Shown here: positions 44,679-53,741 of the stretch, piece by piece
Layout of the letters: each line of letters opens with the position of its first letter
How positions within the stretch are numbered: the first letter of the stretch is position 1
Source of the DNA: Pseudomonas sp.
GTDB taxonomy: Bacteria > Pseudomonadota > Gammaproteobacteria > Pseudomonadales > Pseudomonadaceae
Length of the DNA stretch: 64,000 bases
Direction: 5' to 3'
NCBI RefSeq assembly: GCF_017744435.1
Contig: NZ_JAGIBG010000030.1
Location: 1-64,000 of the forward strand
Notes under the pieces: model-generated
The model's database searches: none
Told to the model about the DNA's origin: nothing
The model's input: the letters and a program-made list of their open reading frames with translations, nothing else
Made by a program: the position numbers and the translations under genes

Positions 44679-45326
44679 TCAGTCGATTCCGCCCGTGAGG
44701 GTCGTCTGCTCAGCATAGTCGAGGTGCCTGACCAGCTGTCCGCGCAGCCTTGTCCTGACCTCGTCGAGTTCGATCGGGCCTGCCAGGTCGCGCAGCTGGG
44801 TCATGGCCAGCCCCGCATACCCACAGGGGTTGATTCGGCGGAATGGAGCCAGGTCCATGTCCACGTTCAGAGCAAGGCCGTGGAAGGAACGGCCATTGCG
44901 GATTCGCAGGCCGAGGGAGGCAATTTTCGCTCCATCGACATAGACACCCGGCGCATCGGGCTTGGCCACGGCGTTGACGCCATAGCTGGCGAGCAGGTCG
45001 ATCAGGGTCTGCTCGATGCGGCTGACCAGCTCGCGCACGCCAAAGCCCAGACGGCGCACGTCCAGCAGCAGGTAGGCCACCAACTGCCCGGGGCCATGGT
45101 AGGTCACCTGGCCGCCGCGATCGGTCTGCACCACCGGGATGTCGCCCGGTACCAGCAGGTGTTCGGCCTTGCCGGCCTGGCCCTGGGTGAAGATCGCGGG
45201 GTGCTCGACCAGCCAGACTTCGTCCTGGCTGTCCGGGCTACGCTGCTCGGTGAAGCGACGCATGGCCTCCAGCACCGGTTCATAGGGCTGCAGGCCAAGC
45301 TCGCGAATACCGAGGCAAAGCGACAT
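44679..45326 (-). CDS. lipB: Octanoyltransferase LipB
   Basis: The 215-residue enzyme transfers octanoate from acyl carrier protein to lipoyl domains. It has the signature RGGQVTYHGPGQLVAYLLLD and the acyl-thioester Cys in NPCGYAGLAMTQL, with a nearby Lys in DGAKIASLGLRIR. Its ATG shares one base with the stop of the upstream DUF493 gene (TGATG), indicating coupled translation. Confidence 0.96.
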   Translation of the reverse strand: MSLCLGIRELGLQPYEPVLEAMRRFTEQRSPDSQDEVWLVEHPAIFTQGQAGKAEHLLVPGDIPVVQTDRGGQVTYHGPGQLVAYLLLDVRRLGFGVRELVSRIEQTLIDLLASYGVNAVAKPDAPGVYVDGAKIASLGLRIRNGRSFHGLALNVDMDLAPFRRINPCGYAGLAMTQLRDLAGPIELDEVRTRLRGQLVRHLDYAEQTTLTGGID

Positions 45327-45601
45327 CAGAGCACCATTTTCACGATGCCGGTGGCACGCAAGGCACTGTTGATGTCGTGCAGCTGGTTCTCGCTTTCGGC
45401 GACGATGTGCAGTTGCACGGTGGTGTACTTGCCTTCCTTGCTCTGGCGCTCGGCCAGGGTGGAAAGGTCGACCTTGGCATGCTTGCTCAGGATCTCGATC
45501 ACCGTGTCCTTGAAACCGACTACGGTGTCGCCGATTACCTTGATCGGGTAATCGTCGCAGGGGAATTCGATTTTGTGCGACTTGACGTCAGGTTCGCTCA
45601 T
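45326..45601 (-). CDS. ybeD: DUF493 family protein YbeD
   Basis: The 91-residue protein has a ferredoxin-like ACT-type fold typical of YbeD, with the opening KIEFPCDDYPIKVIGDT and GKYTTVQLHIVAESENQLH. It is invariably near lipB in enterobacteria and pseudomonads, but its role is unknown. It is the first gene after the dacA terminator and overlaps lipB by one base. Confidence 0.92.
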   Translation of the reverse strand: MSEPDVKSHKIEFPCDDYPIKVIGDTVVGFKDTVIEILSKHAKVDLSTLAERQSKEGKYTTVQLHIVAESENQLHDINSALRATGIVKMVL

Positions 45602-45637
45602 GGCGGAAACGGCCTCGTAAGCCGTGGCAACAACAAC

Positions 45638-45660
45638 GCCCCCGCAGGATGCGCGGGGGC
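45638..45660 (-). terminator. Hairpin terminator of dacA
   Basis: On the minus strand, an 8-bp GCCCCCGC/GCGGGGGC stem with a 7-base loop lies 15 bases after the dacA stop. GTTGTTGTTG follows rather than a pure T-run, so read-through into ybeD-lipB-lipA is likely. Confidence 0.65.
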
Positions 45661-45674
45661 TTGCAGGTCACGTA

Positions 45675-46835
45675 TCAGTTGAACAACCCGTAGAAGAATA
45701 GACGGATGCTATCCCACATACGGCGGAAGAAACCACCTTCCTCGACGCCATCGAGGGCGATCAGGTCGGCACTGTGAACCACGTTCTCGTCCAGTTTGAC
45801 TTCCACTTTGCCGATCACGTCACCTTTGGCGATCGGTGCGGTGAGCTGCGGGTTCATGGTCATCGAAGCCTGCAGGCGCTTCAATTGGCCTTTAGGCATA
45901 GTCATGGTCAGGTCGTCGGCCAGGCCAGCCTTGACTTGGCCAGTTGCGCCCTTCCAGACCGGAGCCTGGGTCAGCTCGGTACCCTTCTGGTAGAAGGTCT
46001 GGGTTTCGAAGAAACGGAAACCGTAGGTCAGCAGCTTCTGGGTCTCGGCAGCACGGGCTTGCTCGCTGTTGGTACCGAATACCACGGCGATCAGACGCTG
46101 GCCGTCACGTACGGCCGAAGCCACCATGCAGTAGCCGGCTTCATCGGTGTGGCCGGTTTTCAGACCGTCGACGGTCTTGTCACGCCACAGCAGCAGGTTG
46201 CGGTTTGGCTGCTTGATGTTGTTCCAGAAGAACTCTTTCTGCGAGTAGATGGCGTAGTGGGCCGGGTCGATGTTGATGATCGCGCGAGCCAGCAGAGCCA
46301 TGTCGTGAGCCGAGGAGTAGTGCTCCGGGTTCGGCAGGCCGGTCGGGTTCATGAAGTGGCTGTTGGACATGCCCAGTTCAGAAGCCGTCTTGTTCATCAT
46401 GTCGGCGAAGGCGTCTTCGCTGCCGGCGATGTGCTCGGACAGGGCGACCGAAGCATCGTTGCCCGACTGGATGATGATGCCGTGCAGCAGGTCGCTGACG
46501 GTGACCTGGCTACCGACCTTGATGAACATGCGCGAACCGCCGGTACGCCAGGCGTTTTCGCTGACGGTGACCGGGTCGTTCTCGCCGATCTGGCCACGAC
46601 GGATGTCGACAGTGGCGATGTAGGCGGTCATCAGCTTGGTCAGGCTGGCTGGCGGCAGGCGCTCGTCACCGTTGTTCTCGACCAGCACGTTGCCGCTGGA
46701 CGCGTCCATGAGTACGTAGGACTTGGCGGCCAGCTGCGGTGGCGCAGGCATCATCTGCTCTGCTGCGAAGGCAGCAGGCGTGAGCATCAGCAGTACAGGC
46801 AGGCAAAGTCGTTTGGCAAGGTTGGTGATGTTCAT
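45675..46835 (-). CDS. dacA: D-alanyl-D-alanine carboxypeptidase (PBP5/6)
   Basis: The 386-residue periplasmic enzyme trims pentapeptides. It has a signal peptide (1-24), the serine motif SLTK (PASLTKLMTAY), the SGN motif (QSGNDASVAL) and KTG (KTGHTDEAGYC). The C-terminal beta domain is followed by an amphipathic membrane anchor (FFRRMWDSIRLFFYGLFN). It is separated from rlpA by 224 bases with a terminator, so it has its own promoter. Confidence 0.96.
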   Translation of the reverse strand: MNITNLAKRLCLPVLLMLTPAAFAAEQMMPAPPQLAAKSYVLMDASSGNVLVENNGDERLPPASLTKLMTAYIATVDIRRGQIGENDPVTVSENAWRTGGSRMFIKVGSQVTVSDLLHGIIIQSGNDASVALSEHIAGSEDAFADMMNKTASELGMSNSHFMNPTGLPNPEHYSSAHDMALLARAIINIDPAHYAIYSQKEFFWNNIKQPNRNLLLWRDKTVDGLKTGHTDEAGYCMVASAVRDGQRLIAVVFGTNSEQARAAETQKLLTYGFRFFETQTFYQKGTELTQAPVWKGATGQVKAGLADDLTMTMPKGQLKRLQASMTMNPQLTAPIAKGDVIGKVEVKLDENVVHSADLIALDGVEEGGFFRRMWDSIRLFFYGLFN

Positions 46836-47023
46836 CCGTCTCTCGAAAATCGCTAATGGTCTGATGTTCCCTGGGCCACATCGTGTGCCCAGCGCCAGTC
46901 AGTCTAGTTTTGATGGCCATGGCCGGCCCACCCCTGAACGGCTGAATCAGGGTGCGGCTTTATGTCGCTGCGGGCAAAAGCCGACATTGTACATGGCCGG
47001 GGCCGGCAATTCATGACAAAACC

Positions 47024-47061
47024 GACAGTTTGTGGGGGCCAGGGCCCCCGCAAGAACTGTC
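47024..47061 (-). terminator. Terminator of the rodA-mltB-rlpA unit
   Basis: On the minus strand an outer GACAGTT/AACTGTC stem encloses a second GGGGGCC/GGCCCCC stem, followed by GGTTTTG. It begins on the rlpA stop codon. Confidence 0.75.
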
Positions 47062-48061
47062 AGTCAGCTGTGACAAGCTTGGCCTGGCCAAGGTTCGCCA
47101 GGCGAATGCTGTCTTGTGCCTGCTGGATTTCGCCCTGGCTGCTGAACGGCCCCAGGCGCACGCGGTGCAGGGTTTGCTGGTTACGCACGATGGAGCTGAT
47201 GAACACCGGCGCGCTGACCATGGTGCTGAGCTTGGAACGCAGCAGTTCGGCAGCATCCGGGTTGGCGAAAGCGCCCACCTGAAGGACGTTGCCGGCGGCG
47301 CCGGCTGGCACGTTACTACCACCCACCTGCACCGGCACCACCGGCGCCGCGTGCTGCTGCGGCGGCGGGGTCCACTGCTCGACCCGCCCGGTGCTGACCG
47401 GGATCGCCTGGGTCTGCGCGACCTGCGGCTCTTTCAGCATCAGCGGCGGCTGCTGGCCCTTCTGCGCCCACCACTGCTGCGGATCGATACCCTCGACCCG
47501 CACGTGCGCGGTGCCGATCTCGGCGTAGCCGAGCTTCTTCGCCGCAGCGTAGGACAGGTCGATGATGCGGTCGGAATAAAACGGGCCACGGTCGTTGACC
47601 CGCAGGATTACGCTGCGGCCGTTAGCCAGGTTGGTCACTCGCACATAGGCCGGCAATGGCAGGGTCTTGTGCGCCGCGCTCATTCCATACAGGTCGTACA
47701 GCTCACCGTTGGCGGTGTTCTGGCCGTGGAACTTGGTGCCGTACCACGACGCGGTGCCCTCGGCGCGGTAGTTGCGCGAGTCCTGCATCGGGTAGTAGGT
47801 CTTGCCCAGCACGGTGTACGGGTTGGCCTTGTAGGCACCGGTATGCATGGTCGGCGTGGCATCGGGGATCTTGTTGACGTCCACATCCCACCACGGCGCA
47901 CCATCCTTATGGGCACGGTTGATGTCCAGGCCAGGCTGTGAACGGACAACGTTGCCACTGCCCTGCGAGGTCGGGCGACTGGAGGAACAGCTGACCAGCA
48001 GCATGCCGACGGTCATGCAAGTCAGCAGTTTGAAGGTGTTGCCAGAGAGGATTGCGCGCAT
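47060..48061 (-). CDS. rlpA: Septal ring lytic transglycosylase RlpA
   Basis: The 333-residue outer-membrane lipoprotein has a lipobox LLVSC. The double-psi beta barrel (ASWYGTKFHGQNTANGE, then VRVNDRGPFYSDRIIDLSYAAA with the catalytic Asp) degrades naked glycan strands. The C-terminal SPOR domain (VLQVGAFANPDAAELLRSKL) targets denuded septal peptidoglycan. It begins on the last base of the mltB stop, and the two are co-transcribed. Confidence 0.96.
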   Translation of the reverse strand: MRAILSGNTFKLLTCMTVGMLLVSCSSSRPTSQGSGNVVRSQPGLDINRAHKDGAPWWDVDVNKIPDATPTMHTGAYKANPYTVLGKTYYPMQDSRNYRAEGTASWYGTKFHGQNTANGELYDLYGMSAAHKTLPLPAYVRVTNLANGRSVILRVNDRGPFYSDRIIDLSYAAAKKLGYAEIGTAHVRVEGIDPQQWWAQKGQQPPLMLKEPQVAQTQAIPVSTGRVEQWTPPPQQHAAPVVPVQVGGSNVPAGAAGNVLQVGAFANPDAAELLRSKLSTMVSAPVFISSIVRNQQTLHRVRLGPFSSQGEIQQAQDSIRLANLGQAKLVTAD

Positions 48062-49071
48062 TACTTGACGCCCCGTACTTGGACCAGCTGTTCCGCAAGC
48101 TGATGCACCGCCATGGCATACATCACGCTGCGGTTGTAGCGAGTGATCGCGTAGAAGTTCTTCAGGCCCATCCAGTACTCGGGGCCGTTTTCGCCATCCA
48201 GGCGGAAGGCAGTAACCGGCAGATCATCGCGCAACGCATCATGGCTCGACCAGCCCAGCGCTCGCAACTCCCCGTAGGTTTTCGCCGGCTCGATACCGGT
48301 GGTCAGGCCAAGATCTGCCTGCGCGCCACTGACCTGGGCGCGGCTGACCACGCCCTCGCCGGCCACCCAGCCATGGCGCTTGAAGTAGCTGGCCACGCTG
48401 CCGATGGCGTCGTCGGGGTTGTTCCAGATATTGATGTGGCCGTCGCCGTCGAAGTCCACCGCGTAATTGCGGAAGCTGCTCGGCATGAACTGCGGCAGGC
48501 CCATGGCACCGGCATAAGACCCCTTGAGGGTGAGCGGGTCGACCTGCTCGTCACGGGCCAGCAGCAGGAACTCACGCAGTTCCTTGCGGAAGAATTCCGC
48601 GCGCGGCGGGTAGTCGAAGGCCAGGGTCGACAAGGCATCGATCACCCGGTAGTTGCCGGTGTTGCGGCCGAAGAAGGTTTCTACGCCAATGATCGCGACG
48701 ATGTACTGCGCCGGCACGCCATATTCTCGCTCGGCACGGGCCAGCACCGCTTCGTGCTGGCGCCAGAAGTCCACGCCACGAGCGATGCGCGCGTCGGTGA
48801 TGAACATCGGCCGGTATTCCTTCCACGGCTTGACCCGCTCGGCCGGGCGCGAGATGGCGTCGAGGATCGACTGCTTGCGCTGCACCTCGCGAAACACACC
48901 GTTCAATTGCTCGGGGGCAAACCCATAGTCGCGGCTCATCTGGAGAACGAACTCGGTCACTTGCGGCGAGCCGTCGTAATCGCCGGCATGGGCCAGCTGT
49001 ACAGCGCCGAACAGGCCCACCGCGCCGATCCACGGCGCACAACGGGCAGCCCAGTTACGCACTGCTTGCAT
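48061..49071 (-). CDS. mltB: Lytic murein transglycosylase B
   Basis: The 336-residue periplasmic enzyme has a signal peptide (ending AHA-GD) but no obvious lipobox, so this form is soluble or only weakly anchored. The catalytic Glu is in IIGVETFFGRNTGNYRV, followed by AMGLPQFMPSSFRNYAVDFD. I start it at the ATG of MQAVRNW, which has AAGGTG 9 bases before it. An ATG at 49107, overlapping rodA, is also possible. It belongs to the rod-elongation cluster. Confidence 0.93.
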   Translation of the reverse strand: MQAVRNWAARCAPWIGAVGLFGAVQLAHAGDYDGSPQVTEFVLQMSRDYGFAPEQLNGVFREVQRKQSILDAISRPAERVKPWKEYRPMFITDARIARGVDFWRQHEAVLARAEREYGVPAQYIVAIIGVETFFGRNTGNYRVIDALSTLAFDYPPRAEFFRKELREFLLLARDEQVDPLTLKGSYAGAMGLPQFMPSSFRNYAVDFDGDGHINIWNNPDDAIGSVASYFKRHGWVAGEGVVSRAQVSGAQADLGLTTGIEPAKTYGELRALGWSSHDALRDDLPVTAFRLDGENGPEYWMGLKNFYAITRYNRSVMYAMAVHQLAEQLVQVRGVK

Positions 49072-49088
49072 GAAATTCTTCACCTTAT

Positions 49089-50234
49089 TCAAACCTGCGC
49101 GATCCATTTGCGGTGCGTGTGGATCGACATCAGAACGCCAAACGCTGACAGCAGCGTCACCAACGAAGTTCCGCCATAGCTAATGAAGGGCAGCGGCACA
49201 CCCACGACGGGCAACAGGCCACTGACCATACCGATATTGACGAACACATATACAAAGAAGGTCATGGTCAGGCTGCCCGCGAGCAGCTTGCCAAACAGGG
49301 TCTGCGCCTGCGCAGTGATCATCAGCCCGCGGCCGATCAGCAGCAGGTAGACGATCAGCAGCAGGCAGATACCGACCAGGCCGAACTCCTCGCCAAGCAC
49401 CGCGATGATGAAGTCGGTGTGGCTTTCAGGCAGGAAGTCCAGGTGCGACTGAGTGCCCAGCAGCCAACCCTTGCCGAATACGCCACCGGAGCCGATCGCC
49501 GCCTTCGACTGAATGATGTTCCAGCCGGTTCCCAGCGGGTCGCTCTCAGGGTCGAGGAAGGTCAGTACGCGCTGCTTCTGGTAGTCGTGCATCACGAAGA
49601 ACCACATCGCCACCGCTACCGGCACCGTCGCCGCGAGTACGCTGAGGATCCAGCGCCAGCGCAAACCGCCCATGAACAGCACGAACGCACCGGAGGCGAG
49701 AATCAGCAGCGCCGTGCCCAGGTCAGGCTGACGGACGATAAGAATGAACGGCACGCCGATCAACACCAGGCTTATTGCCACGTGTTTCAGGTGCGGCGGC
49801 AAGGTGCGCTTGGACAGGTACCAGGCAATGGTCGCCGGCATGATGATCTTGAGGAATTCCGAGGGCTGGAAGCGGATCACCCCGGGGATGTTGATCCAGC
49901 GCGTGGCGCCCATGGCGTTGTGACCCATGACGTCCACCACCACCAGCAGGAACACCCCGACCAGATACGCCAGCGGCACCCAGCGGGCCATGAAGCGCGG
50001 TTCCAGCTGGGCGATGACGAACATCGAGACCAGGCCGATGCCGAACGAGGTGGCCTGCTTGAGCAACAGGTCCCAGTTCTTGCCACTGGCCGAATAGAGA
50101 ACGAACAGGCTGCCGGCCGCGAGGGTCAGCAGGATGATCAGCAAGGGACCGTCGATGTGGATGCGCTGCAGGAAGCTGGCGCGTCGACGCATCACGTCCT
50201 CGCTGGAGAGCATGCGATCGAAATTGTTCTTCAC
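49089..50234 (-). CDS. rodA: Rod-shape SEDS peptidoglycan glycosyltransferase RodA
   Basis: The 381-residue integral membrane protein has about ten helices and polymerises lipid II with PBP2 during elongation. The catalytic-loop region (SPEFLKIIMP-type, here QPSEFLKIIMPATIAWYLS) and the conserved PLPFISYGGTSLVTLLSAFG near the C terminus are present. Its ATG overlaps the mrdA stop by 4 bases, keeping the two partners coupled. Confidence 0.97.
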   Translation of the reverse strand: MKNNFDRMLSSEDVMRRRASFLQRIHIDGPLLIILLTLAAGSLFVLYSASGKNWDLLLKQATSFGIGLVSMFVIAQLEPRFMARWVPLAYLVGVFLLVVVDVMGHNAMGATRWINIPGVIRFQPSEFLKIIMPATIAWYLSKRTLPPHLKHVAISLVLIGVPFILIVRQPDLGTALLILASGAFVLFMGGLRWRWILSVLAATVPVAVAMWFFVMHDYQKQRVLTFLDPESDPLGTGWNIIQSKAAIGSGGVFGKGWLLGTQSHLDFLPESHTDFIIAVLGEEFGLVGICLLLIVYLLLIGRGLMITAQAQTLFGKLLAGSLTMTFFVYVFVNIGMVSGLLPVVGVPLPFISYGGTSLVTLLSAFGVLMSIHTHRKWIAQV

Positions 50235-52120
50235 GGGGCCGTTTCCTGGGCGACGGTAGTAGGCGCAAATTCGCTTTTCAGCCGGCCACTCTCGTCGAGC
50301 AGCCAGGCGTCCATGATCTGCCGCACCACTGGCGCGGCAACACCGGAGCCGGATTCACCGTTCTCGACCATCACCGAGACCACGATCTTCGGATCGTCGG
50401 CCGGGGCAAAGGCCACGAACAGCGCGTGGTCGCGGTGGCGCTCCTGGAGTTTGTTGCGGTCGTACTTCTCGCCCTGCTTGATCGCCACCACCTGGGCGGT
50501 ACCGCTCTTGCCGGCGATGCGGTACTGGGCGCCGGCTGCAGCCTTGCGCGCAGTACCGCGGGCGTTGTGCATCACCTGCTCCATGCCGTGGGTGACCTTG
50601 GCCCAGTCGGACTTGTCGCGCAGGACAATGTCGTCCATCGGGTTGGGGTCCACCGGCGGCTGGCCCTCGATGGTCTTGGCCAGGTGCGGGCGGTTCCACA
50701 CGCCCTTGTTGGCGATCAGTGCAGTGGCCTGGGCCAGCTGCAGCGGCGTGGCCTGCATGTAGCCCTGGCCGATGCCGAGAATCAGCGTTTCACCCGGGAA
50801 CCAGGCCTGGCGGCGGGTGGCGCGCTTCCATTCGCGTGACGGCATCAGCCCGGGCGACTCCTCGAACATGTCGAGGGCAACCTTCTGGCCGATGCCGAAC
50901 TTGTTCATGTAGCTGGACAGCCGATCGATACCCATCTTGTGGGCAAGGTCGTAGAAGTAGGTGTCGTTGGAACGCATGATCGCGGTGTCCAGGTCGACCC
51001 AGCCGTCACCGGTGCGGTTCCAGTTACGGTATTTGTGATCGTAGTTGGGCAACTGGTAGTAGCCCGGGTCGAATACCCGGCTGCTGGCGTTGACCACCCC
51101 GCTGTCGAGGCCGGCAATGGCCACCGCCGGCTTGATTGTCGAGCCCGGCGGGTACAGGCCACGAAGCACGCGGTTGAACAGTGGCCGGTCGATCGAGTCG
51201 CGCAGCTCGGCATAGGCCTTGAAGCTGATGCCGGTGACGAACAGGTTGGGGTCGAAGCTCGGCTGGCTGACCATCGCCAGCACCTCACCGGTACGCGGGT
51301 CGAGCGCCACCACCGCGCCGCGCCGGCCACCCAAGGCGGCCTCGGCGGCTTCCTGCAGCTTGATGTCGAGGCTCAGCACGATGTCCTTGCCCGGCTTCGG
51401 GTCGGTGCGCTTGAGCACCCGCAGCACACGGCCGCGAGCGTTGGTCTCGACTTCTTCGTAACCGACCTGGCCGTGCAGCTCGGGCTCGTAGAAGCGCTCG
51501 ATACCGGTCTTGCCGATATGGTGGGTGCCGCTGTAGTTGACCGGATCGAGGGTTTTCAGCTCTTTTTCATTGATCCGCCCGACATAACCGACCGAATGGG
51601 CGAAATGCGCGCCCTGTGGGTAGTGGCGCACCAGCTGGGCGACGACTTCAACGCCAGGCAGGCGGAACTGGTTGACCGCCACGCGGGCGATCTGCTCTTC
51701 GTTCAGCTCGAACAGGATCGGCACCGGCTCGAACGGCCGACGCCCCTGTTTCATGCGCTTCTCGAACAGCGCCCGATCATCCGCTGTCAGGTCAAGCACT
51801 TCGACGATGTTATCCAGCACTTCCTGCCAGTTACCCGCACGTTCACGGGTCATCGACAGACTGAAGCTAGGCCGGTTATCGGCGATGATCACCCCGTTGC
51901 GGTCGAAAATCAGGCCACGTGTAGGCGGAATCGGCTGCACATGCACCCGGTTGTTCTCCGACAACGTCGAGTGATAGTCGTACTGGATGATCTGCAGGTA
52001 GTACAGCCGCGCGACCAGCACGCAGATGAGCAGGATGACCGCCACCGCGCCGACCACGACGCGGTTACGCACCAGGCGGGCGTCTTTCTCGTGGTCCTTG
52101 AGACGGATCGGCTGCGACAT
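50231..52120 (-). CDS. mrdA: Penicillin-binding protein 2
   Basis: The 629-residue class B transpeptidase crosslinks murein along the cylinder. A single N-terminal membrane anchor (about 20-42) is followed by the pedestal domain and the transpeptidase motifs: SxxK in YPPGSTIKPAVA, SxN in MRSNDTYFYDLA, and KSG in IAGKSGTAQVVAIKQ. It lies 16 bases downstream of rlmH. Confidence 0.97.
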   Translation of the reverse strand: MSQPIRLKDHEKDARLVRNRVVVGAVAVILLICVLVARLYYLQIIQYDYHSTLSENNRVHVQPIPPTRGLIFDRNGVIIADNRPSFSLSMTRERAGNWQEVLDNIVEVLDLTADDRALFEKRMKQGRRPFEPVPILFELNEEQIARVAVNQFRLPGVEVVAQLVRHYPQGAHFAHSVGYVGRINEKELKTLDPVNYSGTHHIGKTGIERFYEPELHGQVGYEEVETNARGRVLRVLKRTDPKPGKDIVLSLDIKLQEAAEAALGGRRGAVVALDPRTGEVLAMVSQPSFDPNLFVTGISFKAYAELRDSIDRPLFNRVLRGLYPPGSTIKPAVAIAGLDSGVVNASSRVFDPGYYQLPNYDHKYRNWNRTGDGWVDLDTAIMRSNDTYFYDLAHKMGIDRLSSYMNKFGIGQKVALDMFEESPGLMPSREWKRATRRQAWFPGETLILGIGQGYMQATPLQLAQATALIANKGVWNRPHLAKTIEGQPPVDPNPMDDIVLRDKSDWAKVTHGMEQVMHNARGTARKAAAGAQYRIAGKSGTAQVVAIKQGEKYDRNKLQERHRDHALFVAFAPADDPKIVVSVMVENGESGSGVAAPVVRQIMDAWLLDESGRLKSEFAPTTVAQETAP

Positions 52121-52136
52121 CGGACTGCTTACAGGC

Positions 52137-52604
52137 TCATTTGTGGTAAGGGTGCCCGGACAATACCGTCCAGGCGCGATAGATCTGCTCGCCGATGAGT
52201 ATCCTTACCAACGGGTGCGGCAGGGTCAGCGGCGACAGCGACCAGCGTTGCTCAGCGCGCGCACAGACCTCAGGCGCCAGCCCTTCCGGGCCGCCCACCA
52301 TCAAATTCACCGTGCGCGAGTCCAGGCGCCAGCGGTCCAGCTCGGTTGCCAGCTGCTCGGTACTCCAGGGCTTGCCATGGACCTCGAGGGTGACGATGCG
52401 TTCCCCAGGCTGAACCTTGCTCAGCATGGCTTCGCCCTCCTGACGGATCAGGCGGGCGACGTCGGCATTCTTGCCACGGGTGTTCAGCGGGATTTCCACC
52501 AGCTCGAGCGACAGCTCCTGGGGCAGGCGCTTGGCATATTCATGCCAGCCTTCCTCGACCCACTTGGGCATGCGCGAGCCGACCGCGATCAGGCGCAGAC
52601 GCAC
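52137..52604 (-). CDS. rlmH: 23S rRNA (pseudouridine1915-N3)-methyltransferase
   Basis: The 155-residue SPOUT methyltransferase has the C-terminal knot motifs VTLEVHGKPWSTEQLA, MVGGPEGLAPEV and SLSPLTLPHPLVRILIGEQIYRAW. It modifies m3-pseudouridine in the 70S ribosome. The start MRLRLIAVGSRMPKWVEEGW is typical. It is 9 bases after rsfS, matching the common ribosome-function pair. Confidence 0.97.
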   Translation of the reverse strand: MRLRLIAVGSRMPKWVEEGWHEYAKRLPQELSLELVEIPLNTRGKNADVARLIRQEGEAMLSKVQPGERIVTLEVHGKPWSTEQLATELDRWRLDSRTVNLMVGGPEGLAPEVCARAEQRWSLSPLTLPHPLVRILIGEQIYRAWTVLSGHPYHK

Positions 52605-52613
52605 GACGCTTCC

Positions 52614-53036
52614 TTATTCCCGGTCTTTCAGTTTGTCGGTGAAGTAGTCGCTGGCGTTTTCCGGGCTGTGGTGCTTGGCATCGGCGGCACGGCTCTGCTC
52701 GGCACCCAGCCACAGGCGCTCCAGGTCGTAGAACTGACGGGCAGCGGCGGTCATCATGTGCACGATGACGTCGTTCAGGTCCAGCAGTACCCAGTCGCTG
52801 TCGCCCTTGCCTTCTTCACCCAGAGGTTGCGCGCCCTCTTTCTTGACCGTTTCACGGACCTTTTCCAGCATCGCGTTGATCTGGCGGTTGGAGGTACCGG
52901 TGGCAATGATCATGTAGTCGGTCAGGCTGTGCTTTTCGCGCACGTCGATGACCTGGATGTCCTGGGCCTTGACGTCTTCCAGGGCGCTGATGGTCAGTTT
53001 GACCAGTGCTTCGCCATTGATTTTCTGCTTGCTCAT
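52614..53036 (-). CDS. rsfS: Ribosomal silencing factor RsfS
   Basis: The 140-residue DUF143 protein binds L14 and blocks subunit joining under starvation. Family landmarks are DIQVIDVREKHSLTDYMIIATG, EGKGDSDWVLLDLNDVIVHMM and RQFYDLERLW. The ATG of MSKQKING is used; the longer frame starts in an unlikely codon. The tail AKHHSPENASDYFTDKLKDRE extends past the core fold. Confidence 0.95.
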   Translation of the reverse strand: MSKQKINGEALVKLTISALEDVKAQDIQVIDVREKHSLTDYMIIATGTSNRQINAMLEKVRETVKKEGAQPLGEEGKGDSDWVLLDLNDVIVHMMTAAARQFYDLERLWLGAEQSRAADAKHHSPENASDYFTDKLKDRE

Positions 53037-53080
53037 ATAAAACTCTTCAACTCGTTTGGATGAGGCGCCCTGGGGCACCG

Positions 53081-53740
53081 TCAGTTAGGGGCACGATACA
53101 GCTCGTGCGCCTCGATGTAGGCCAGTACGGCGTCCGGCACCAGGAACCTCACCGATTTGCCGCTGGCCAGCAGCTGTCGGATCTGTGTAGCCGACACCGC
53201 GAGCGGCGTCTGCCAGACGAACGAAATATTCCCCGCCGGGCCGGACATGGCGGTGGGATCGCTCTCCGAGCGCGCAGCCAACAGGTTGCGCAACTCGTCA
53301 GGGGGTTCAACGTCGGCATCCGGGCGTTGCAGCACCAGGATGTGACAGTGTTGCAGCAGTTCTTCCCAGCGGTGCCAGGTGGGCAGGCCGCAAAAGGCAT
53401 CCCAGCCCAGTACCAGGAACAGCTGGTCGTCGACGCGCAATTCGGCGCGGATCGACTCCAGCGTGTCGATGGTGTACGACGGTTTGTCGCGTTCAAGCTC
53501 GCGGGCATCGACGCTCAGGCAAGCGACGCCCTGCACCGCTTCACGGACCATGGCCAGGCGATCCTGCGCCGCCACCTGCGGGGTATCGCGGTGTGGCGGA
53601 CGGGCATTGGGCAACAGGCGCAGCTCATCGAGCGCCATGAACTCGGCCACTTCCAGCGCGCTGCGCAGGTGGCCGATGTGCACGGGGTCGAAGGTACCGC
53701 CAAGAATGCCGATGCGCCGGACTGCCTGGGCCTTGCTCAA
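53081..53740 (-). CDS. nadD: Nicotinate-nucleotide adenylyltransferase
   Basis: The 219-residue enzyme makes deamido-NAD. It has GGTFDPVHIGHLRSA near the N terminus and the ATP-binding SATQIRQLLASGKSV near the C terminus. I set the start at the TTG of LSKAQAVRR, one base after the proA stop, because AGGAG lies at a proper distance and related proteins begin there. A GTG at 53776 would give an unlikely overlap with proA. Confidence 0.93.
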   Translation of the reverse strand: MSKAQAVRRIGILGGTFDPVHIGHLRSALEVAEFMALDELRLLPNARPPHRDTPQVAAQDRLAMVREAVQGVACLSVDARELERDKPSYTIDTLESIRAELRVDDQLFLVLGWDAFCGLPTWHRWEELLQHCHILVLQRPDADVEPPDELRNLLAARSESDPTAMSGPAGNISFVWQTPLAVSATQIRQLLASGKSVRFLVPDAVLAYIEAHELYRAPN

Positions 53741-53741
53741 C

